Positions 43,129-51,166 of a DNA stretch of 64,000 nt are shown piece after piece. This DNA comes from Myxococcaceae bacterium (lineage in GTDB: Bacteria; Myxococcota_A; Polyangia; Polyangiales; Ga0077539). How positions within the stretch are numbered: the stretch's first letter is position 1; every line of letters begins with the position of its first letter. Under the pieces are notes generated by a model. It was not told where the DNA came from. It searched no databases and saw only the letters and a list, made by a program, of their open reading frames with translations. The position numbers and the translations under genes are program-made. The stretch spans positions 1-64,000 of the forward strand of contig SCUS01000078.1 of assembly GCA_004297725.1 (NCBI GenBank), read 5' to 3'.

Positions 43129-43752
43129 ATGAGCATCACCTTCTATTACGCCCCCATGTCGTCTGCGACGCGGGTGTTCTGGGCCCTCGAGGAGCTCGGC
43201 CTCCCCTACGAGAAGGTGAAGGTCGACCTCGCCGGAGGCGCGCACCGCACGCCCGAGTACCTCGCCATCAACCCCCACGGGAAGGTGCCCGCGCTGGTGG
43301 TCGACGGCGTGCCGATGTTCGAGTCTCTGGCGATGCTGCTCTTCCTGGGAGAGCGCTTCGGGGTCGCGCGCAACCTGTGGCTCCCTCACGAGCACCCCGA
43401 GTACCCCACCGCCCTCTCGTGGATGACCTGGGGCACGGTGACCTTCTCGACCAACGTGTTCCGCTACCTGCTCAACACCAGCGAGCGCTTCCCGAAGGAG
43501 GCCCACAACGCCGCCGCCGCGGAGGCCGCCCGCAAGGACGTGCTGGCCAACCTCGCCGCCCTCGAGGCCCACCTCGAAGGCCGCGAGTACATGGTCGCCG
43601 AGCGCTTCACCCTGGTCGACCTCTCCATCGCGAGCTTCATCCCCTTCATGGCGCGCTCCGGCGTGGCCGACCTCAGCGGCTATCCCAACATCGGCCGATG
43701 GACGGGGCACTGCACCTCGCGCCCCGACCTCGCCGTGGCAATGGCCGGCTGA
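43129..43752 (+). CDS. Glutathione S-transferase family protein
   Basis: 207 aa. Thioredoxin-fold N-terminus (FYYAPMSSATRVFWALEELG, NPHGKVPALVVDG with the cis-Pro, FESLAMLLFLGERFG carrying the E-S glutathione contact) and an all-helical C-terminal domain (LEGREYMVAERFTLVDLSIAS). The catalytic Ser/Cys is probably in MSSATR. It may conjugate or reduce electrophiles. The start ATG 43129 follows GGAGCGATC. A rhodanese lipoprotein follows 40 nt downstream. Confidence 0.9.
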   Translation: MSITFYYAPMSSATRVFWALEELGLPYEKVKVDLAGGAHRTPEYLAINPHGKVPALVVDGVPMFESLAMLLFLGERFGVARNLWLPHEHPEYPTALSWMTWGTVTFSTNVFRYLLNTSERFPKEAHNAAAAEAARKDVLANLAALEAHLEGREYMVAERFTLVDLSIASFIPFMARSGVADLSGYPNIGRWTGHCTSRPDLAVAMAG

Positions 43753-43792
43753 TCGCCGCCTCCCGCGAAAGGCCCCATTGGTCCTCTCTTCC

Positions 43793-44233
43793 ATGAACAC
43801 CTCATCCCGACGGCTCGCCCTCGCGCTGGCCCTCTCCCTCGGGCTCGGCTGCGCCCACTCGACGGCGACCGGAGCGGGCGCCGCCGCCAGCACCGAGGCC
43901 GAGCTTCGTCCGGTCACCGTGGCCGAGCTCGCCGGGCTCATCGAGCGCGGCGGGGTGACGGTCATCGACAACAACAGCCGCGACACCTTCGAGCGCGGGC
44001 ACATCCCCGGGGCGCGCTGGATCGCCTACGACGCCATCACGGCGGCGGCGCTCCCGACCGACCGGGCGGCGCGCGTGGTGTTCTATTGCCACAACGAGCA
44101 GTGCACCGCGTGCCACACGGCGGCCCGCCAGGCGATGGCCCTGGGCTACTCCAACGTCTTCATCCTCCCCGCCGGCATCGTCGGATGGACCAGCGCGGGG
44201 AGGGCCGTCGAGACGGGCCCGGGGCCCACCTGA
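43793..44233 (+). CDS. Single-domain rhodanese lipoprotein
   Basis: 146 aa. Signal ends at lipobox LGLGC (Cys17). One rhodanese domain: VTVIDNNSRDTFERGHIPGARWI and the active loop region YCHNEQCTACHTAA, where Cys-His-x3-Cys differs from the usual CxxGxRS loop but is known in periplasmic rhodaneses of the YCxNxxC type. This is the second exported rhodanese in the window (the other is at 8.6 kb). It lies between GST and aldehyde dehydrogenase genes in the same orientation. Confidence 0.87.
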   Translation: MNTSSRRLALALALSLGLGCAHSTATGAGAAASTEAELRPVTVAELAGLIERGGVTVIDNNSRDTFERGHIPGARWIAYDAITAAALPTDRAARVVFYCHNEQCTACHTAARQAMALGYSNVFILPAGIVGWTSAGRAVETGPGPT

Positions 44234-44280
44234 GCTGAGCCGCGCGCCGCGGCGGGGACGTGATAGCGTTCGCCCCACCA

Positions 44281-46035
44281 ATGGCCACCTCCACCCACTC
44301 GGTCTCGTTGGAAATGAGCGCGTCGGCCCACAGCACGGCCGACACCCCGACCGCCCACCTCGATGAGCTCCTCGCGGAGCTACGCTCGAAGGCGCTGGAG
44401 TTCGCGAAGGTCTCCCCCAGCGCCCGCGCCGCGCTGCTGCGAGCGTGCCTCCCCGCGATCAGGGCGCAGGCCCGGCCGTGGGCCGAGGCGGCGATCGCGG
44501 CGAAGGGCCTCGACGCCGGGCGCCCGCAGGCCTCCGAGGAGTGGCTCGCCGGGCCGATGACCACCATGCGCAACACTCGGCTCCTGGCGGAGGCGCTCGA
44601 CGCCATCGCCACCACCGGCAGCCCCGGGCCCGAGGAGAAGAAGGTGCGCCGGGACGAGCGCGGCCGCACCGTGGTCGAGGTCTTCCCCAACACCGTGGTC
44701 GACGCGCTGCTCTATACGGGCTTCACTGCGACGGTTCGCATGAAGGAGGGAATGACCCCGGCGGACGTGCGCACGGCGCAGGGGTCGTTCTACAAGCAGG
44801 CCGATCCGAAGGGGGGCGTGTCGCTAGTGCTGGGCGCCGGCAACGTGACGTCCATTCCGCCGATGGACGCGCTCTACAAGATGTTCGTCGACGGCAACGT
44901 GTGTCTTGTGAAGCTCAACCCGGTCAACGAGTACCTGCAGGAGCACCTCGACAAGGCCTTCGCGCCTCTGGTCGAGAAGGGCTATCTGAAGTTCGTGAAG
45001 GGCGGCACCTCGGTGGGCACCTACCTGGTGAACCACCCGGAGGTCGACGACGTGCACATCACCGGCAGCGACCGCACGCACGACCTCATCGTGTGGGGCC
45101 CTCCCGGCCCGGAGCGGGAGCGCCGGATGCGCGAGGACGACCCGGTGCTGAAGAAGGCCATCACCTCCGAGCTCGGGTGCGTGACCCCGGTGATGATCAC
45201 CCCGGGTCCCTATTCAGACTCGGAGCTCGCGTTCATTGCACAGAACGTCGCGACCATGATGGTCAACAACGCCTCGTGCAACTGCAACGCAGGCAAGATG
45301 CTCATCACCGCCAAGGGGTGGAGCGGCCGGGACAAGCTCCTCGGATTGATCAAGGCCGAGCTCGGCGCGCAGAAGCCGCGGAAGGCCTATTATCCAGGCG
45401 CCTTCGATCGGTACAGGTCGCTCGTGGGCGAGCGGGCGGACGTGGTGAAGCTCGGCGACGCGAAGGAGGGTGAGCTCCCGTGGACGCTGGTCTTCGGGCT
45501 CGACAGCGCCAACAAGGAAGAAGACCTGTTCATCACGGAGCCCTTCTGCCCGATCCTGAGCGAGACCAGCCTGGAGGCCTCGGACGCGGCGGCGTTCTTG
45601 AAGGCCGCGACGGCGTTCTGCAATGACAGGCTGTGGGGCACGCTGAGCGCGGTGCTCATCATCCATCCGCGCACCGAGGCCGAGCCCGGCGTGTCGGCCG
45701 CCCTCTACGACGCCGTCGACCAGCTCCGTTATGGCGCCGTCGGCATCAATCAATGGACCGGGCTGGTCTATGCGCTGGTCACCACGCCGTGGGGCGCGCA
45801 CCCGTCGTCTACCTTGAAGAACGTCCAGGGGGGCCTCGGCTGGGTGCACAACACCTTCATGCTGGAGGGCATCGAGAAGGTCGTGCTGCGCGGGCCGCTC
45901 ACGGTCTTCCCGAAGCCGCCGTGGTTCGTGACCTCGAAGACCGCCCACGAGATCGCCCCGAAGCTGGTCGAGCTGGAGTTCGAGCCTGGCGTCTTGAAGG
46001 TTCCTGCCATCGCCATCGCGGCCCTGCGCGGCTGA
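44281..46035 (+). CDS. Large aldehyde dehydrogenase-superfamily protein
   Basis: 584 aa from ATG 44281. Longer than ordinary ALDHs (about 480-500). Visible features: VSLVLGAGNVTSIPPMDALY (nucleotide-binding part), KLNPVNEYLQEHL, HITGSDRTHDLIVWG, TSELGCVTPVMI (position of the usual general-base region ELGG), and NNASCNCNAGKML with catalytic Cys333, followed by EPFCPILSE. The wording differs enough from standard ALDHs that substrate cannot be assigned. A metacaspase gene follows 20 nt downstream. Confidence 0.85.
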   Translation: MATSTHSVSLEMSASAHSTADTPTAHLDELLAELRSKALEFAKVSPSARAALLRACLPAIRAQARPWAEAAIAAKGLDAGRPQASEEWLAGPMTTMRNTRLLAEALDAIATTGSPGPEEKKVRRDERGRTVVEVFPNTVVDALLYTGFTATVRMKEGMTPADVRTAQGSFYKQADPKGGVSLVLGAGNVTSIPPMDALYKMFVDGNVCLVKLNPVNEYLQEHLDKAFAPLVEKGYLKFVKGGTSVGTYLVNHPEVDDVHITGSDRTHDLIVWGPPGPERERRMREDDPVLKKAITSELGCVTPVMITPGPYSDSELAFIAQNVATMMVNNASCNCNAGKMLITAKGWSGRDKLLGLIKAELGAQKPRKAYYPGAFDRYRSLVGERADVVKLGDAKEGELPWTLVFGLDSANKEEDLFITEPFCPILSETSLEASDAAAFLKAATAFCNDRLWGTLSAVLIIHPRTEAEPGVSAALYDAVDQLRYGAVGINQWTGLVYALVTTPWGAHPSSTLKNVQGGLGWVHNTFMLEGIEKVVLRGPLTVFPKPPWFVTSKTAHEIAPKLVELEFEPGVLKVPAIAIAALRG

Positions 46036-46055
46036 TCGGAGAGCATCGCACGCCT

Positions 46056-47453
46056 ATGACCCGACGAGCCCTCTGCATCGGCATCAACCGCTTCCGCGAC
46101 CGCGACGCCCCGCCCCTCAACGGCTGCGTGAACGATGCCCGCAACATCGCCGCGCTGCTGCACGGGAGCTTCGGCTTCGGAAGCGGCGACATCCGCGTGC
46201 TGCTCGACGCCCAGGCCACCCGCGCGGCCTTCCTCGACGGCCTCGACTGGCTGGTGGGCAGCGCGCGCCCGGGCGACCAGCTCGTGCTCTTCACCAGCTC
46301 GCACGGGAGCCACATCCCCGACGTCAGCGGCGACGAGGACGATCAGGAAGACGAGGTGCTCATCGCGCACGACCACGACTGGGAGAGCACCCTCCTCATC
46401 GATGACGAGATCGCGCAGCACATCGTTCGCCTCCCGCAGGGCGCCTCGCTGATCTCCCTCTGGGACACCTGCCACTCCGGAACCCTGAACGACGCCGGCC
46501 GCGCCGCGCAGGCCGCTCGCCGCGCCATGCGCCGGCCGCTCGCCACCACCGGCTACAGCGAAGGGGTCACCGATGTCGTCGGCAAGTACCTGCCGCGCCC
46601 GAAGAACCTCGACCTCCGCGCCTCGATGGCGGGCCGCCGCTCGATGGAGGGCACACCGAAGGCGGCGCGAGGGAGGCGCCCCTCGTCGGCGTCGGCGGCG
46701 GTGGTCGAGACGCTGACCCTGGGCGCCTGCCGGGACGACGAGACGGCGGCCGACGCGAGCTTCGACGGGCGCTCGGCGGGGGCGTTCACCCACGCGCTGC
46801 TGAAGTCGGTGAACGACCGGCCGGACTCCACCTGGGCCGAGGTTTTCGACCGTACGAAGCGCGAGGTGAAGCGCGGCGGCTTCGACCAGACGCCGGAGAT
46901 CTACGGGCCGAGCAGCCTGCTGGGAGCGCCGGTGTTCGGGGGAAGGGGCCCGGCGCAGGCGGCGGTGCCGGTGCAGGTGGTGGACGTGAGCGCCCTCGAC
47001 CGGCGCATCGGCCAGGCGGAGGCGTCGGGGCAGTGGGAGCAGGCCGCGAGCGCGCTGGAGGAGCGCGGCCACCGGGTGAGCTCCGACGAGGAGAAGGTGC
47101 GGACCTACGAGCACCTGGTGAGCCTCTATCGGGTGAAGCTCGGCGACGAGCGGCGCGCGGTCGCAGCGGCGGAGAAGCTGCTGACGGCGGTGCCCGCGCA
47201 CCCGGGCGCGAGGGAGTACCTGCGCGCGATGTACGCCGCGATGGGCAACACCGCGGGCCTCGCGGCCCTGGACGCCCCGCGGCCCGCCCCGGCGCAGCGA
47301 GCGGTCCCCGCGCAGGCGCCTTCAGCGCAGCGACCGCAGGCTCCGGCCGCGCAACGACCTCAGCCCACGGCCGCGACGCGCTGCGCGTACTGCGGCTTCG
47401 AGATGGGCGCCGGGGCGCGGCAGTGCCCCTCGTGCGGCGCCTCCGCCGACTGA
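46056..47453 (+). CDS. Metacaspase (peptidase C14) with TPR-like linker and C-terminal zinc ribbon
   Basis: 465 aa from ATG 46056. The N-terminal 290 residues form a caspase-fold p20/p10 unit: RRALCIGINRFRDRDAPPLNGCVNDA, catalytic His83 in TSSHGSHIPD, catalytic Cys139 in LWDTCHSGT, and GGFDQTPEIYGP near the small-subunit end. Residues about 310-410 are helical and TPR-like. The C-terminus has the zinc ribbon CAYCG/CPSCG. Metacaspases cleave after Arg/Lys, often calcium-dependently. No signal peptide is present, so the enzyme is cytoplasmic. It follows the aldehyde dehydrogenase closely and is convergent with a Ser/Thr kinase. Confidence 0.93.
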   Translation: MTRRALCIGINRFRDRDAPPLNGCVNDARNIAALLHGSFGFGSGDIRVLLDAQATRAAFLDGLDWLVGSARPGDQLVLFTSSHGSHIPDVSGDEDDQEDEVLIAHDHDWESTLLIDDEIAQHIVRLPQGASLISLWDTCHSGTLNDAGRAAQAARRAMRRPLATTGYSEGVTDVVGKYLPRPKNLDLRASMAGRRSMEGTPKAARGRRPSSASAAVVETLTLGACRDDETAADASFDGRSAGAFTHALLKSVNDRPDSTWAEVFDRTKREVKRGGFDQTPEIYGPSSLLGAPVFGGRGPAQAAVPVQVVDVSALDRRIGQAEASGQWEQAASALEERGHRVSSDEEKVRTYEHLVSLYRVKLGDERRAVAAAEKLLTAVPAHPGAREYLRAMYAAMGNTAGLAALDAPRPAPAQRAVPAQAPSAQRPQAPAAQRPQPTAATRCAYCGFEMGAGARQCPSCGASAD

Positions 47454-47463
47454 CCCTCTCCGC

Positions 47464-48702
47464 TCAGCGAATCAGCAGCAGGTAGAAGAGCGTGATGGCG
47501 ACGCCGATGGCGACGCCCACGCCGATGAGCGCGGCGACCGGCAGGCCACCGCGCCGCGGACGCTCGTCGACGGTGGTGCGCCCCGACTTCGGCGAGTCCT
47601 GGGGGACGACCGCGGGCGTGCGGAAGGGCACGGTCGGGGCGGGCACCGGGGCCGGAGCCGGAAACTGCGGCGAGTGCTTGGAGGCGGGGTTGGGCGAATT
47701 GTTGGGCGACGGAGAGCCCTGCGGCGGCAGCGAGCGATCGGGCCTGAGCGAGTGCTGCGACGGCTGGGTCTGCGCGAAGGCCACGTTGTCGGGAATCGCG
47801 CTCATCGCCTGCTGCACGGCGGGGTCGTCGGCGACGAGCGAGCCGAGCGCGGCGGCGAACTCCGCGGCCGACTGGTAGCGGTCGTCGGGGTTCTTCGACA
47901 TCGCCTTGAGGATCACCTCGTCGAAGCCCGGCGGAAAGGTGATGTCCGGCGCCCGCTCGGACACCGGGATGGGCTGCGCCTGCACGTGCAGGGTGATGAA
48001 CTCCATCGGCGAGCGCGCCTCGAAGGGCAGCTTCGTCGTGACCAGCTCGTAGAGGATCACCGCCAGCGAGTAGACGTCCGAGCGCGGGTCGAGCGCCTTG
48101 CCCTGCGCCTGCTCCGGGGACATGAACTCCGGCGTCCCGAAGACCATGCCCTCCTGGGTGAGGATGAGGGAGCCGGGGGCGATCTCACGCTCGGTGACCT
48201 TGGCGAGCCCGAAGTCGAGCACCTTGACGTAGTCCTCGATGCCGCCCTGCTTGCAGAGGAAGATGTTCTCGGGCTTGAGGTCGCGGTGGATGATCCCCTT
48301 CTGGTGGGCCTCCTCCAGCGCGCCGCAGGCCTGGATGAGCACCGCGATCGCGCGGCTCGCGGCCATCGGGCCCTCCTGCCGCACGAGCTGCCCGAGGTTG
48401 CGCCCCTCCAGGTGCTCCATGACGATGTAGCAGGCGTTGTCCTCGAGCTGACCGAACAGGTAGACCTTCGCCGTGTTGGGGTGCGTGAGGTGGCTCATCG
48501 CGCGAGCCTCCCGGCGAAAGCGCGACGCGAGGTCCTTCCGGCTGGTGAACTTCGAGTGGAGGATCTTCACCGCGACCAGACGGTCCATCGAAGGCTGGTG
48601 GGCCTTGTAGACCGAGCCCATGCCGCCAGCCCCGATGCGCTCAAGCACCTTGAACTGCCCGGCCAGGATTTCCTTGCCAACGTACGGATCCGGCTTCGCC
48701 AC
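47464..48702 (-). CDS. Membrane-anchored Ser/Thr protein kinase (PknB-like)
   Basis: 412 aa from GTG 48702. Kinase domain about residues 12-275: IGAGGMGSVYKA, AVKILH, IIHRDLKPENIFL, KVLDFGLAKV, GTPEFMSPEQAQG and SDVYSLAVILYELVT, all essential residues present. A Pro/Ser-rich linker (about 310-385) leads to one C-terminal transmembrane helix (LPVAALIGVGVAIGVAITLF), leaving almost no periplasmic sensor. The frame stays open 100 codons upstream, but that stretch is low-complexity and overlaps the divergent gene, so the later start is preferred. Confidence 0.92.
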   Translation of the reverse strand: MAKPDPYVGKEILAGQFKVLERIGAGGMGSVYKAHQPSMDRLVAVKILHSKFTSRKDLASRFRREARAMSHLTHPNTAKVYLFGQLEDNACYIVMEHLEGRNLGQLVRQEGPMAASRAIAVLIQACGALEEAHQKGIIHRDLKPENIFLCKQGGIEDYVKVLDFGLAKVTEREIAPGSLILTQEGMVFGTPEFMSPEQAQGKALDPRSDVYSLAVILYELVTTKLPFEARSPMEFITLHVQAQPIPVSERAPDITFPPGFDEVILKAMSKNPDDRYQSAAEFAAALGSLVADDPAVQQAMSAIPDNVAFAQTQPSQHSLRPDRSLPPQGSPSPNNSPNPASKHSPQFPAPAPVPAPTVPFRTPAVVPQDSPKSGRTTVDERPRRGGLPVAALIGVGVAIGVAITLFYLLLIR

Positions 48703-48808
48703 GGATCGGAGATTGACCCGACTCCCGCCCCAACGGCAACAACTCCCGTCGCGCCCTCTCGCTTGACCCTTGGCCCCGCCCCGTTGCTCCATCGCCGCAC
48801 CGCCCACC

Positions 48809-49903
48809 GTGTCGCGAGCACCCGCACACTTTCCCTTCTCCGCCCTCCCCCGCGTCGACCGCGCCGCCGCGCTCTTCACCCGCCGGGTGAGCGCCGCCCT
48901 CGCCGCCGCGCCTCCGCTGCCCGATCCCCTGCTCGACGACCGCTGGGGCGCGCTGCTCGGAGCCCCGGTGCGCGCCCACCCCGCTGCGCCCCGCCCGGTC
49001 ACCCAAGACTCGCTGCGCGCCGCGTGGGCCCTCGACCCCGCCGTCGTCGCCGTCTGGTCTCACCCCTCGCTCGAGACCTTCCTCGTCGCCCTGCCCCGCG
49101 ACCTCGCCTTCCACCTGGTGACCCGGTGCCTCGGCCCGGAGGCGCTGCGCGCTCCCTCCTCCCCGCTCTCCGACCTCGCCGAGGGGGCGCTCTCCGCCCT
49201 GGCCGCCCGCGTCGCCGTCACCCTCTGCGCCCCGTCCGCTCCGCCCACCCTGAGGGCGATCACCGACCAGCCCCACGACGCCCTCGAGGCCCTCGACGCG
49301 GCACCGCTCGTCGCCTGGGACTTTACCCTCTCCGGTAAAACCCTCTCCGGAGCCGTCACCCTGGTGCTCTGCGCCGACTCGCTCCGCCCCTCGCCTCGCC
49401 CTCCCCCGCCGGACCTCTCGCGCTTCGCCGAGGTGACGGTCCCGGTGCGCTGCGTGGCCGGGCGCGCGTGGCTCCCGACCGGCGCGGTCGCCTCCCTCGA
49501 GGCCGGTGACCGGCTGATGCTCGACGGCCTGCGGACCTCGTCCGCCGGGCTCTCGGGCGACGTCACCCTCTGCCTCGGCGCCACTCCCCCGCTGCGCCTC
49601 GACGCCGCCCTCACGGACGCCTCTCGCGTCACCGTCACCGCCCCGCTGCGAGCCCCCTGGAGCCACGCCATGAACGAGTCCACCGAAGTCCTCCGAGAGC
49701 TGCGCGTCGAGGTCACCGTCGAGATCGCGGCGCAGTCGGCCTCGCTCGAGACCCTCGCCTCCTGGGGCCCTGGCGCGGTGGTGGAGTTTCCGCAGCGCCT
49801 CGGCGAGGCCGTGGTGGTGCGCGCGGGCGGCCGCGTGGTGGCGCGGGGCGAGCTCGTCGACGTCGAGGGTCAGGTAGGGGTGCGCATCACGGAGCGGATC
49901 TGA
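48809..49903 (+). CDS. SpoA-domain protein, SctQ/FliM/FliN-like
   Basis: 364 aa from GTG 48809 (a TTG at 48770 is possible; neither has a clear Shine-Dalgarno site). The last about 75 residues are a SpoA (surface presentation of antigens) domain: LRELRVEVTVEIAAQSASLE, LASWGPGAVVEFPQRLGEAV, VVRAGGRVVARGELVDVEGQ and VGVRITERI. The preceding 290 residues resemble the weakly conserved N-terminal part of SctQ/YscQ-type cytoplasmic ring proteins of type III secretion. No other secretion genes of that type lie in the window, so the gene seems isolated. Its end overlaps the convergent PDZ lipoprotein by 17 nt. Confidence 0.72.
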   Translation: MSRAPAHFPFSALPRVDRAAALFTRRVSAALAAAPPLPDPLLDDRWGALLGAPVRAHPAAPRPVTQDSLRAAWALDPAVVAVWSHPSLETFLVALPRDLAFHLVTRCLGPEALRAPSSPLSDLAEGALSALAARVAVTLCAPSAPPTLRAITDQPHDALEALDAAPLVAWDFTLSGKTLSGAVTLVLCADSLRPSPRPPPPDLSRFAEVTVPVRCVAGRAWLPTGAVASLEAGDRLMLDGLRTSSAGLSGDVTLCLGATPPLRLDAALTDASRVTVTAPLRAPWSHAMNESTEVLRELRVEVTVEIAAQSASLETLASWGPGAVVEFPQRLGEAVVVRAGGRVVARGELVDVEGQVGVRITERI

Positions 49904-50381
49904 CCGCCGCCGCCGAGACCTCCACCCGCACCGAGACGGGCTGACCGCGGCGCAGCAGGTCGACGCGAAGCTCCGTGGCGTCGCGCAGCGCGGCGAGGCA
50001 GCCGACGGCTCGCTCCGGGCGGTCGATGGGCTGACCGTTGACGCGGAGGATCACGTCGCCCGGCAGCAGGTCTGCGCCCGCTCGGCGCCAGCGGCGGAGG
50101 TGCAGCGCGCTGTTGAGACGGAAGCCCACGAAGCGCCCTCCCTCGAGCACCGGCGACACGTCGACCTGGGAGAGGAAGTGCCCGAGGCCCCGGGCCACGG
50201 CGTCGACCAGCACCTGCCGGGTGAGCACCGCGGGCGAGCCGTCGTCGGCGGGCGACGGGGTCGGCGCCGTCGGGACGCGCGTGGCCTCCGACCAGTTGAC
50301 CTCGTCGGGGGAGACGTCCGCCACGCGGCGCGTCGCGCAGCCGGAGAGCGCGAGCAGCGCGAGGAGCTCAGCCCTCCGCAC
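49887..50381 (-). CDS. GspC-like PDZ-domain lipoprotein
   Basis: 164 aa from GTG 50381, inside the tmk end (14-nt overlap). Lipobox LSGC (Cys15). The C-terminal about 100 residues resemble the GspC/PulC PDZ region of type II secretion: VSPVLEGGRFVGFRLNSAL, RAGADLLPGDVILRVNGQPI, and ELRVDLLRRGQPVSVRVEV. The normal GspC inner-membrane helix and homology region are missing, replaced by a lipid anchor. No gsp cluster is present. Function is inferred from fold only. Confidence 0.75.
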   Translation of the reverse strand: MRRAELLALLALSGCATRRVADVSPDEVNWSEATRVPTAPTPSPADDGSPAVLTRQVLVDAVARGLGHFLSQVDVSPVLEGGRFVGFRLNSALHLRRWRRAGADLLPGDVILRVNGQPIDRPERAVGCLAALRDATELRVDLLRRGQPVSVRVEVSAAAVRSAP

Positions 50382-51015
50382 GGAGCGCCTCCACGGCGGC
50401 GAGCACGCCCGCGTGCACCGTCTCGGCGTCGGCGTTGCCGTCGAGGTGAAGCACCCGGTCGCCCGGGAGAAACTGCTCGATGGTGTCGTAGAAGCTGGCG
50501 AGGCGACGCTGGAGGTCCTCCTCCTCGAAGAGGTCGGGCACGTTGCCCCGGTGGCGCCGACGCTCGGTGGCGGTCTCCGGCGTCACGTCCAGGATGATGG
50601 TCAGGTCGGGGCGGCGGGCGCGGCGGTTGATGGTGCGTATCCACTCGGCGACACCGGCGTCGCCGCTCACCACGCCCTGGTAGGCGATGCTGGAGGCGTC
50701 GTAGCGGTCGGTGATCACCGTCACGCCGTCCATGAGGTTGGGGATGACCTCCGCCTGGAGGTGGTCGAGCCGGTCGGCGGCGAAGAGCAGCGCCAGCGTC
50801 GACCAGCCGAGCGAGCTCGACCCGGCGGGGCCGTTCACCACCACGCGGCCGTTGATCACCTGGCGGATCAGCGCCCCGACCGGGCCGTCGGTGGGCTCGT
50901 GGGTGGTGCGCACGGGGAGGCCCCGCTTGCGCAGCGCGGCGGCGAGGAGTGAGGCCTGGGTGGTGGTCCCGGCCCCGTCGATGCCTTCGATGGCGATGAA
51001 GTGCCCTTCGATCAT
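50368..51015 (-). CDS. tmk: Thymidylate kinase family protein with atypical P-loop
   Basis: 215 aa from ATG 51015. It matches dTMP kinase: FIAIEGIDGAG at the start, TTHEPTDGPVGALIRQ, LLFAADRLDHLQAEVIP, VITDRYDASSIAYQG and ILDVTPETATERRR. dTMP kinase makes dTDP for DNA synthesis. The P-loop reads GIDGAGTTTQ; the normal invariant Lys (GAGKTTQ/GAGKSTQ) is Thr, confirmed from the codons ACC ACC ACC at about 50963-50971. Otherwise the protein is complete, so it may still be active or be a paralogue with changed activity. Confidence 0.88.
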   Translation of the reverse strand: MIEGHFIAIEGIDGAGTTTQASLLAAALRKRGLPVRTTHEPTDGPVGALIRQVINGRVVVNGPAGSSSLGWSTLALLFAADRLDHLQAEVIPNLMDGVTVITDRYDASSIAYQGVVSGDAGVAEWIRTINRRARRPDLTIILDVTPETATERRRHRGNVPDLFEEEDLQRRLASFYDTIEQFLPGDRVLHLDGNADAETVHAGVLAAVEALRAEG

Positions 51016-51166
51016 TGGGCCCTGATCATGGCGCGCTACGGCGCCGAGGGGCAAAGCTCTGGCAAGCGCCGACCGCGACTCCCTCCGAGGTCATGGGGGC
51101 GGAATTGTCGCCCATCGAAGTCGCGTGGTAGTGCCACTGGGACCCACGACCTTACGGAGCAGCACC

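Noticed and set aside
48809-50381. Type II or III secretion locus
   Set aside because: Only isolated SpoA and PDZ proteins are present; no ATPase, secretin or export-apparatus gene.
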